From Sycobia sp. Sy_11 (lineage: Eukaryota; Arthropoda; Insecta; Hymenoptera; Epichrysomallidae), in assembly GCA_018907035.1 (NCBI GenBank), contig JACCIC010000002.1, positions 1,369,001 through 1,433,000 on the forward strand: a stretch of 64,000 nt of DNA, in the 5' to 3' direction. The notes under the pieces are model-generated. The model ran no database searches, was not told the origin of the DNA, and saw only the letters and a list, made by a program, of their open reading frames with translations. The position numbers and the translations under genes were made by a program. This document shows positions 25,691 to 38,600 of this stretch, piece after piece (position 1 is the stretch's first letter; every line of letters begins with the position of its first letter).

Positions 25691-28600
25691 GTATATTAAC
25701 ATTTTAAAAGAAAACTTTAGTAGTAAATTGAATGTAGTTAGTTAGTAGTAGTGAATTCTTTAGAGTAATTATCTGTTTATTACTACAATTAATTATTTTT
25801 ACAGGATCAATAATGTCAGGATGGCTTCCAGTTTTTGATACAATGCATGGAATTAGAGGAGAAGTTAATATTATAGTAAAAGTAGAATTATTTCTTGATT
25901 TTAATAAATTTAGGCAATCATCGTGTGGTGTTACATTTTTTTATTGTAAGAATTTTTTTTTTAATTCAACCAATTTGTTTTTATAGAATTTTTAAATTAA
26001 TAAACTTTTTAAATATTTCTTTCTAAAAAATATTATTCTATACATTAGATTTCTTTGTCATGTTTAGCGGCAAACATACCTCATGGATATCATGCTCAAG
26101 TTATTCATGGATTTGTTGAAGAGCTTGTTGTTAGTGATGATCCAGAATATAAATGGATAGACAAAATACGAACTCCAAGAGCATCTAATGAAGCACGTCA
26201 AACTCTTTTTTTAAAACTGAGTAATGAAGTACAGAGGAAAATTGGTTTAAAAGCTTTAGATCTGGGTGGTAATGCTGTCATTGGGTAAATAAATATACTT
26301 TTAAACACAATACATAATTATATAATGATAATGAATAAAAATGATTTTTCAGTTATATGCAAAATTTTGATCTAGAAGGAGAATCTGGTATTGTAGCCAG
26401 AGGCATTGGCACAGTAGTGACTCTTGTAAAACTTCATGATTTTTCAAATGTCTTGATTGAGGCTCAAATTTCAGAGGAGTACGTTGTTATTTATCAAATT
26501 CTTTAGTTATGTTAAGAAATTTAAACTTTTTTGGATCTTATATTAATTTTAAATAAACTTATTTTTAAATCCATAAGAATAAGAAGAGGAAAATATAATA
26601 TAATAATAATAATAATTATATAATAATAAAATGAGTAGAAATAATCTATTTTGAACATTTGAAAAATTATCATTATGAATAGTTTCTACACTATATATTA
26701 GTAATAAATGATCTAAGTTATATTATATTTTATAGCTATTTAAAAAAATAGATCCATAAAGGTTTATTATATTTGAAATTTGGACTTGCTGGTCAAAATA
26801 ACTGGGCACACTAATTATTAATTACTGACAAAATTGATTTTCATACCATGGAAGTCCATATTCTGATATTTACAGAATGAAAAATTTGTTGAACCCAGAT
26901 AATATATTAAAATCCAAAAATCACTAATAATAATTTGGTTATTGGTAAACAGCACGAATATATAATTTAATATATTTTCTTATTCTTCCTTTTTCCAAAC
27001 CTCTTCTTGCATGCCCAACTGATGATTATATAAACAAATAATCAACAAAGGTGTACGATGCACAGTTTTGCAGCTAACAAATCTCAGTCGGACTGCTCGG
27101 AATGCGAGAGCAGTCCCCAATTGCTTTTTCATGATCAATATCATCAAAAGCATTGTAACAGCATTACTAGCTACAGCAACTTCAGCAATAATAATAATAT
27201 TAATAATAATAATAACAATAATAATAACAGCAGTCTCATACATTCGCCAACATTGCTCAGTTCTAAATTTCCATTATACAGGGATAATGTGTCGGCTCAG
27301 CCAATCACTCCATTAAAAGTTGTTGAGTATAAGTATCCTTTAACTCCACAAATGTCTGTTCAGTCTTGGAATGGTGTTGGTTCAAAAAGTAACAAAACGA
27401 GCTTATCTCTGACACCAGACGATATAATCGACGAGTCATCGATAAAAGCATTGCTTGCTCTGGAAGATATGAGGGGTGAGTCGCAGGGTAATCGTTTCTC
27501 TCGTAATTTGAAGAATTTGCGCTATTTGCCGCAGAACGTTCTTGCCAAACGAGGGTCGGGTCGTAAAATAGCCGATTCGTTAGACGAAGAAAGTGATATT
27601 GATAGTATTTGTTCGAGTACATGGTCTATCGACTCGTCCAAATCACCCACAATAAAAAATATTCACAAGTCTAATCGAAAAAAAAAGTTCTCACATAAAA
27701 AAGGCAGTGGTGAAGGAATGGCTGCATTACTTATTAGAGCCGTGCACGCTGGTAGTCTACCTTTGGATAGTGTCAAGGTTAATGGCTACTTAAAATTAAA
27801 AAATAAAAATTTAATATAAATCATGAAGTTTTAATATAGGCATACTTTCTTTTAATATTTAAATATACTGCTTATACTTTATTTTATTTTTCCATATTTC
27901 AATAATATTATATATAGAATTTGAATTTTTATTTTTTTTCAGTTAATATTCTTATTGATTTAAATTAAAAAGAAAAATATATAAAGTACTGAAAAATTAC
28001 TATTATTAATTTACTAAAGGAGGACCGCGAGACCCCCACGCCATCTCCAGTAAATTTTATAGATGAACCTATAGAACAAAATGAATCGGCACAATCTATA
28101 ATTGATGAAGAAAACTGTGAAGAGCAAAATTTAATCGAAGAGTCGGAGAGCACCGAACAGGAATCTATCAAAAATGATAACAGTAAAACCCTTCTCGGGA
28201 CTTACCCCAAAATTAAGTCGACGTCAGATGACGTTGTAATACAAATATCATCTTCGGAAACAGACACTTCCAGCTCGGATGACGACGATGAACCTTCAGA
28301 ATCAAGTACTCATTACAATATTCTCGAAGATACACTATCCCTGCTAGATCCCAGCTCGCCCGAAGTTGATTATTGCCCGACGCTCGGCATCTCCGACAAA
28401 AAGCTGTACCCAACGGTGCTGCCAAACGTTGCTTTCCGTACGAAAGTGAAATATTTATTCATCATATTTATTGATCTTAGCTTATTATTTTTAAAAACAT
28501 TACATTGTGTTTAAACAAAAACACAAAGTATCATTAAACTAAGATCAAATTGAAAAATTATTGATGAGTACATTGAGAAATTAAGCTTTAACTATTGCTT

Positions 28601-31600
28601 TTTAGTGCATTTATTTAAATGGTTTTGATTTACTGCATTTTGGAGTAGATTTGAAAATTGTTCAATAATCTTGTCGTTACGGTATTATAGAAATTTCATA
28701 GTTATTAGAGTTCAATCAGCTTTATTAAAATTGTTTGCTTAATTAATGCTATTTTTTGTTTGTTTGTTTGTTTTAAAAGAGTTCATCATTAATTTTTTCC
28801 GATACATTATGTCATGACTTTGGTATTCGTTTTCGTACGGAAACTTCTAATATTTTTTGCAGAATCAGTCGCAGAAGAAAATAAAAAAGAAGAAAACTTA
28901 GGTCTTATTCCTAAAACAGATGAAAATACTCCAATATCTTCACCAACAATGTCTGATGATAGAAAACAAACACTACTTTCTTTAGACGAGATACTTTCAT
29001 CTGAGTTTTCTTCGGATATTGACTCAGATCTACCTGTAAGTGCCATACCGCACGATTACAGATCCAGAAAAATAAAAAAACATACCATCTATTCAAAGGT
29101 GATTAATCAACCTATAAAAATGGAGATAAAACATAAAACCGAAGAAAAAAGACCCGAGCTATTGGTTTTATCAGTATCTCCTCTTCACCAATCTGTAGAA
29201 TATTTAGATCAAGAAGATTTAAGTCCCATTTCATCTGAAAAACCATCTGCAAATACCAACAATAAAAATTTAAGACATAGGCTTCATAAACAGATTTCAA
29301 CAGTCCAAACAGATAGTGATAATCGCACCGAATCTTCTGATGAAGAATTCTTTGCTAAAAAACATCAAAAACCCAATGTTTCGAAAATTCAGGAAAAGCA
29401 TTTGCTTATTAAACAAGAAGATAAAGAAGTATCTAATTCTAGCTCAGCACATAATCATCGAAAATCACCACGGCGAGTCGAACGTACTGAGACGGTGATT
29501 TATAAGGGCCCAAAAGCTCTCATAGAGACAAATGTTTTAGATCTGAATAACACTCAAATATCTACTAATAACGTTCTTAATCCTCTCGTGATTAACCCAA
29601 TTGCTACCCATGATGTTAATCATTTGCAACTTCCGGCGATTAATATAAAGGATATAGCTCCAAAAAGTCCGTATCCTATAGATGAATCTAAAGAAAACAA
29701 TATGTTAAAATATCCAGACGATGCTCGATTAGCCGAAATAATGGCTAGGAATTATCGTCAATCTCGCATGTTAGATCTAATTAAAATTATCGATTCAAAG
29801 ATGTTAAACCATGATCACTCCCATAGTGAGTCAACGAGGCGTCACAAACACGTTCCCAGTACCAAAAGAAATCAAACGCCATCGCCAGATCCCTTTCATC
29901 GCAAACTAACTCATCATCGATCGTCGAGATCACGGTCACCGGAACTTGCCGTTGGTCACCATCGACACACACACATGCATTCATCCCATCATACTTGTAA
30001 GCACGCACACAAAAACCACCACGATTCCTGTGAGACTTTAGTTGACAAATTGCCTCACATAATTTCTCCCTCAAGCTCCGAAACAATACTGCGCAATGTA
30101 TCGGAGGAGCTGGAAGAGGAGATAATAGCAGCACACGCTGTTAACTCTTTAGCACAACCGAAATTCCAAAATAATCAAACGCTGGACAATAGCGAATTTC
30201 ATGAAATGCATGCCTTGAACAATATTCAAAATTCAAAAACGATAGATAATCCTGTAATTTCCTCGAAAGAAAATATTATTACAATTCCTGTCACCACTCC
30301 CAATGTCAATGCTCACAATACTATTAATACTATTGCTAATATTCCTGAAACTCAAACAACTAACACAGCTAATACAACTCACAAAATGTGTGTATCCCGT
30401 TCACCGTCCACACACAGGCACCAACAACGGCAGAGTCTGAACCAGGAAAATCAGCAGCAAATCGGAACATCAACTAGTCCGTCTAACAACCAGCAACCAA
30501 AAACAACCCAATCACCAGTGACTAAGAGTTCAGGAGTACCATTGCATCGACGATCTAGTGATTCTGATTTAAGCATCACTCCCAAAGGTTGGTTTTCAAT
30601 ATACAATTGTCTTTAACACTTCTAATTATACTTTAAAAAATTAGTTATATCATCTTTTCGATTGGCTTTTATGCACTAATAATTTTTTGCTTTCTTTTCT
30701 CGATACCTTGAAGCAAACATTTTCACATTTATCTTGAGACTATCGATTCAACTGATGGAATTTTATGGAATTAAGAAATGAAATATTATCAAATAATTAA
30801 GGTGAAATGGTAATAATAATTATGTTATTGTTGGTCGTAATAGTGCACAGACACGAATGGTGTGCCAAATGTAATTATCTGTTAGTAATTATTAATTGCT
30901 GAATCAATTAATTTCACCGTAAGCTATTTGCAAAAATAATTATCATTGATGATTAAATAATATTTCTCTAATAGTTTATATTATCCGCTGCATCGATATG
31001 AGATAAATGTACTATCAGAATCATTGTTGTTAATATTCTAAAGATAGATTCAGTAGATTCCCCGTGTGAATAAAAGTATAAAATAAATTGGATAAATATA
31101 AATATTATGGCTTTTAAATCCATTAAGCAAACATTAAAAATGTCTGCACTCACTCTTACAGAAATTAATGTAAAATCATATTCACAAATATTCATAAACA
31201 TTTTTCTACAATTATTGCTCTGTCATCTTTTGATTCATTTAGTGTTCAAGTCATCTAAATACTTATAATTAAACTTCAAATATAATCTTCAATTACAATT
31301 GAAAATTCTTTTATTTTCTTTAAAATAAATACTGATTAGTTAGTGATAAAAAATCAATTTCATCGTAAATCAATCATTGGTTATGATAACAAAGCAAGTA
31401 AGAAATGGAAAATTATTTGTGCATTAAAGGAAACATTAAAATATGTATAATTATTTATATATAAACATATTTATATTCTCTTTACGTGCCTTTTCTTTCT
31501 GTTCCATTCGCGTTGTTACTGGAGCAGGATTTTATAAATTCTTTCGCGAACGTGAGTACCAGCGAAAGGATGCTCAGTTATGTTCGATGTATCAATTATC

Positions 31601-32405
31601 ATCTTTTTGGTTTTTCTTTCTATTTTTAACCATGAACACCATTAAGGGACTCTTATTTTGAATAAAATCTATTATTTCATGTTTTTTCAATAAAAAAATT
31701 TTATGACACAATAAAACGAATTCTATTGAATCTTTTCTAAAGTATTTATTGATCTTTTAAGCATATATAGAATTTTTTTTATAAAATATATAGACAATAG
31801 CTATAAAAGGCGAATATCACAGATGTCACACGAATAACACAGTAATACAAAATTTCCAGTTCATGTGCAATAAGAAAAAATCAATGGTATTTCAATTCGT
31901 GAATATATGAATATTGCATCGACAAAAATTAATGAAAAATACGTAAACTTGAATTTGGGACAGAGTTTAGAAAAAATAGTAGTCCCATAAGTTTTGTAAA
32001 TTATGGAGAAAACTTTTGCGAAATTAAAAATAAAAATACTTGGTTAATTTTACGTTTTGTCTTATTTAAACAACTTCTAATTGAAATCTACAAAATTATT
32101 TATAATAATCGAAAGCGTGATCGCAGCAAATTAATAATAATATGTTTTTGACTTTATTTATTCATTGACGTTTTAGATTTCGAAGCCTTTATCAGAATAT
32201 ATAAGTAATTAAAATAATTATTGTACAACTTTTACTGAATGTAATGAATTAAAATGAGTAGATGTTTCACAATATCATAGAAATATATGCTTGGTCAGAA
32301 TAAAGGGTACAAGCTACAAAATTATTCTGAGTATTTTATGAGAAAAAAATTTCTGTGCAGATTAAAAGGATAATGGACAGTACAGAACAACTAAATATAT
32401 TTGTG

Positions 32406-32470
<65 letters not shown>

Positions 32471-34342
32471 TAGATAGATAAATACGATAGATTAATATTG
32501 TGGATTTAAAAAAAAATTCAAAAACATGATAAATAATAGAGCCTTCAAAGTAGAAGGTTTCCTTAAAGGAACTAACATAATTTCTTTGTCTTTTAACAAG
32601 TTTCATTTAATTTTGGACAATGTTGGAAACAGAAGCCTGTGTTTTATAAAATTACTGAAATAATATTTAACACTGAATGTAAATCAATAACAAACACGCA
32701 TAATCCATAATTTCTTATTTTTATATATCTACACTTAACTTTCTTTTCTTCTTTTTCCTTTTCCGCATAGATATGAAGCATTAAAATGAAAATTTAGAAG
32801 TACGAGTAATTAGCGAAGAGTATTACTTGCCAACTTTAAATCTATGTTAATTCTGAAATATAAAAATTTTTTCTTTAAATATCCCCTTAAATTGTAAATT
32901 ATTTAATTTATAAACTATAGTCAAATAATTAATCCATATAAAATCATATCACCCACACACTTATAAATGTCTCTTTTATTACCATTATATTTGAATTTAA
33001 AATGCACACTATAAATGTTAAATACTCTTCATTCATTTAATCAAAATTGATTAAACTAAGATATAATTAACCATTATAGAGAAAAGTTTTGTGAAGAAAG
33101 GCAAATCTTTTAGACTTCGATCGGAGCGCTTTCACCTTTCAAAGTCGATGCTCAACGACAAAAGTTCAGGTTTCTCAAAATACCATAAAACAATTATTTT
33201 AATCCTTATGTATATTTCTATATAACTAAAAAATTCTGTATATATGAATAGATTAAGATTAATAGTTTTAATCATATCATTATCTTTAGAATAAGCTTAC
33301 AAATTATCATATTTGAAGTAAATTTCAAATATCAAAGAAAAATAAATACATATTGTCATATCTTACTATTATTATAAGAACACAATATTATTTTTTATAG
33401 TATATTTTGTAAAACTCAATAATTATATTATTTTATAAATATCACCAACATGAGTGATATTTTTAAAATAATTTTCTATAGCTTTTATTATGTATCATAA
33501 AAACATAAAATAAAGAAGTATACATTTCGAAATTCATTCATATATATAAATTCTAAATTTTTACAAATTAAATTTATATACATCAGAATAAGGATCATAT
33601 ATAATTGAAAACAATTTACAAGGTGTTATAAATATCTTATATAGTTACATAATTTTATTTTTCAATGCAATAAAAAATATAAAATATCAGTGCAAAAGAA
33701 TATTACAATATAAGTACAAATCAATAAAAAATAAATAGTAACTAGATTAAACTAAAATTAAAAAATAAATTTAAAAAATTAGAATTTAAGTTACAGTATA
33801 TCATGTTTTCACCTTTTCTGGTTTGCAAAATTAGTTATCATTAAGATCGATAAAACTATTTATTAATTAATTCACAACAGTCTACAGAAGTACAATTTAT
33901 AATAATGTATTAAAACACAAATATAACATACATTATTCTCACTAAATTAAAAATAATTTATTATTATATCTTACTTTTATAAATTCCGTTCGTTATAATA
34001 ACTAAAACAAAAATCATTGTTTTAATTTAAACATTAGTCCTTTTCTAGATAATTATATGTCTTACCAAAATTAATTTGAATAATTCTAACACAACTCAAA
34101 AACTTCAATCACGTATTCAATCACCCTTAAGTAATTTCATAGTTAAATTATAATGTAAATACTTTTCATAAATTAATTTATGAAAATTTTATGAACACCT
34201 TTATAAGCTTTATTGAATAAACAATATTTGTTTCCTTTATATAAGCATGTCGTGTAAAGTTTAATGAATAGCAAGCAAATAATTTTTTTTGTGCTTCAAA
34301 TAGAAAAACAATTTGAATTATATATTTTACTTCAAGATTATT

Positions 34343-34396
<54 letters not shown>

Positions 34397-35334
34397 TTTG
34401 TTTTTCTTATTGAAGAAAATAATTTACGTCCCATTGATGTAAAATTTTTTTAAGAGCACATGTAAAATAATCACAACCCGTAATTCATCAAAAATAATCG
34501 TACTCCCATCTTACAATCAAGCAGTCGTACTTTGCGTTTTGCTTTATAATTATCGTCGCATTGATGTTTAACCGTAATCATTGATAAAAATAACAATAAC
34601 AACAATAATATTAATATTTATAATAATAATTATAACAATAGTCCTCTCTTGTTTTAATAAATTTGTTCAAGGCTCATATAATAACTAATTTAATATACTA
34701 TAATGGCTTTCGCTATTTCACAAATTTTCTATGCAAATTCTACAATACATTTACATCATTTACAATTCATTGTCAACTGAAAATTGCACATAATACTTCC
34801 ACAAAGGAAACAATACAAACCTCCGGAAAATGTTTAGAAAGTTTGGTGTTTTACTGTTGTTTCCCTCGTAAGAAGTATTTAAAATGTTCTTAATATTACT
34901 TGCGATTGTGAAAAACATATATTTAAATAAATTAAAATAATATATATTTAGATCAAGTGTTTTGAAAAAATTCGCCAAATAATTTATCTAATTTTCAAAA
35001 ATTAGAGTTCAAAATTTATTTGTTATATACTCTATTTGCAAATGCAAAAAGCTTTTCCCTCATTTATTATTTTTTCTTATACTTTACCTTATTAATATAG
35101 TAAATCTAAGCTTCAACTTGTATTTAAAAATATCTTGTTTCAATATAAGTTAGCCTTAAATATAAATTATATTTAATGAAAAGATATAGAATAAATTGAC
35201 AAATAAATTATTAAGGCATCAAAAATATTTCCTTCAATTTCCAATGGCATTATTTTAATCCTAAAAATAATTGTACAAAGACACTTAACCCAAACATAGT
35301 ACACCTTCTTTGTTGGTACACACTCGAGCTATTA

Positions 35335-35392
<58 letters not shown>

Positions 35393-35604
35393 AAACAACG
35401 TATATAAAAGAACACATTCCACACTTGCCTGTGCAGCTTTGTGTTCAGAATTCCCTAGCCCTATTTAATATATCTAAAAAAGCCACGTTACGTCCCTCCA
35501 AAATAATCAAAAACACAATAAAATTCTTGTAAATTGGCTTTATCCCTTGACAATATCGCATCAAAAAGCTCGAGGAGCCTCGTTCACATGCTAACTTGTA
35601 TTTT

Positions 35605-35664
<60 letters not shown>

Positions 35665-38600
35665 GTATCGTGAAGCGGGGCACATGCCTGAGCTACATTG
35701 CCCTTCTTGCTCTTTAATCTGGGTCTCTCTTATTGCCGGTTCCGGCGGAATGCAGGAAACTCGCTGACCGGTAGTGACCGCTCGATGGGCGGCTACTTCA
35801 AGCCTTCATCCGGCGTCGTTAGGATCATGAACCAGGAGGCCCTCGAGATGCTCGAGTACCCGTTCATAACGATGCAGCAGTATCCCTCTGGCTTTGTTCT
35901 TCATATAGGTGAGTTCAGTGAGCGCACCTGTTAGTTTAGGTCGATGGCTTTTATGCCAGGTTGTTATGTTGCTTGTACATCTATAGAAAGCGAGGCCTTA
36001 ATTTGTAGAGCAATCTGTTCTTATGTCTTCAAGTTTTATCTTCAAAAGAAAATTACAATTATTAATTTATTTAAACTTATTACAAATAAAACTTTTTACA
36101 ATAACTGTGTTCAAGAACTTTATTAAATTAGTATAGAAATATAAACATTAGAAACAGAAGATATCTAATAAATTTAATAACGTAATACTGCTTATGATTT
36201 AAATACTTTACTTATTATTTCCCATTAGTAATAGTATAAATCTAACTTCTAATATAGTACATATGCTATGAGTTATCATCATCTGTAACTTTCCATTTGA
36301 AAAAAAAAACATTTCTTTGGATTAAAACATTCTTTTCTATTTTTGATATAATAAAAAAAGTAAATTTGATAATATGTACAACAAGCGTCTATTTATACTT
36401 TCTAATGAATTACTAATAACATTCTCATTATTATCGATGGAATAATCGGTTGAATATTAAGAGCAAGTATTTTATTAAGGTGGTTTGGTGAGTGCAAGAT
36501 CGGTAAAGCTGTTGGAAAGGATAAATAACTTAGAAGAGACCGAGGGAAGGGATTCTTGGTGGAATGAAATTAGGATGGAAGTGCGCTCCCACGCCCGCGC
36601 CTTAGCTTGCAATGTTGTTATAGGTTACAAAGAAGAGACAACAATTTGGTACTTAATTCATTCTTGATAGTATAAACAATAAAATTACTTTACTTTGTGG
36701 CATTCGTAATATATAAATTTTAAATACACTGCAATCTGAAACTAGATTGAATAGATCAATACTCCTTTTACTAATTTTACTAATTTTTACTAATACTAAC
36801 GAAATTACTAACTTCATTAGCGAGGACGTGTGTGTGTTGAGCGGTTCAGGTACAGCCGCTGTAATAAATTTGCACAGCACTGGCCAGGACCAGGATAATG
36901 TATTGATAACACATATGCAAGGGATGACTACTTCGACAGACTCGGAGAAAGCAGTAGTTTCAATTAACAATGATAAGGTGCAAAATGTCAAAAATAGTAC
37001 AGATAGGCTGGCTTTGACAAATCAAGATCAACAGCAGCAACACCAACAACAGCAGCAGCAACAACCTCAGCAAAAGAAATTACAACATTCACGAGAACAG
37101 TCACAGAAAAATCAAATACAACAGCAACCACAGCAACAACAACAACAACAACAACAACAACAGCAACAGCAGCAACAGCAGCAGCAACAGCAGCAACAGC
37201 AGCAGCAACAGCAAAAACAAGTACAGCAGCAAGGAAACCCGCAGCAAGAGAAACCACAATCAAAACTACTACCGCAGCAAGAAAAACAACAGCAAAATCA
37301 ACAGCAACAACAACAGCAGTCAGCTACTGCAATGACTAATTCAGTGGCTATTAATCACAAGGACAAGCCAGGAAAGCAAAGGAATGTATCCGAGAGTAAC
37401 GATCACGAGCCGAGTTATAATTTTCCAATCAGTGGCTGCAGTCTCTGTCATTTACCATACAACAAGTCTAATATCAATTTTCAGGTATTTTATAAAAATT
37501 TTAACTTGTGTATTAGACTGGGATAAATAATTGCTTGCATTCGTACGAAAAGTAATCATTGAAAATGATTTTTATAAACCAATTTCTAATTCAAAGTGAA
37601 ACTTCATTTGCGTAGGTAAATGTATCCAAGTGCGCGGTCTGTCGTCGAGCCAAAGTACCAGATGTTCTGTTTACAACGATTGAACTCCCCGATTATTTAC
37701 CAATGACTGGCCGCGGCTGCTTTCTTCAGGCAGTAGTGTGCAAGTCGAAAAAAGATCTACGCGGTGAGCTGAATGCCAAAGAAATCTCCGACTGCTTGCC
37801 ATTTCTGGAATATGAGCTCCACAGTTTATTGCTAAATAAGCTTAGGATGCGCGGCATGAACGCAGCCTTTGGGTTGAGAATTCAAGTATCTATTGGCGAG
37901 CGACTCGTAATTGGAATAGCCGTAGGCACGGCCGTGTATTTGACCGCACTTCCGCCACCATCACTCCCTCAGATCGCCGGAGGCACCTCCTGGCACAGTG
38001 AGGATCAACTCGTGGAGATGCAGAAAAATTTAGTAGAAACCGTCAAGAAGAATATCGAATTTTATCAGCTTAAGCCTTTACCAGTACGTCTCATGAATTG
38101 ATCAAATTCGGCATTCTTCAAATTATTCCGAATCACTATAAAAGTTAACGATACGGATTGCAATAGATCTTCCATCGATCTTAAGATTTCATTACCAAAT
38201 ATCATTAAATTCATCATTTAATATTTACTTTAAATATATATATCTATATATATATCTTTTAATATATACACTTTAAACTATTTTCAATTGAACTCTATTC
38301 TTATAAGGTCATTAGAAAGATTTATTTCATTATATTCAGGATTTTGAAGACATTCTAAAGTTTTGGACATTTATAATGTGTAATAATAATAAAACTTAAA
38401 ATAAATATACTTTATAGGAAGTAGAAAATGGTCGTTCAATGTCGGATACCGATGAGTCTGAAGAAGAACTACCGGAATTAGACTTAGGGATCGGTATGAA
38501 GGATGTTTGTGTATTAGAAGTAGACGATATAGAAGATATTGATCGCATTAATTTATTAATGGACGAAAGACCACCTAATGATTTTCATGTCGTCAATACC

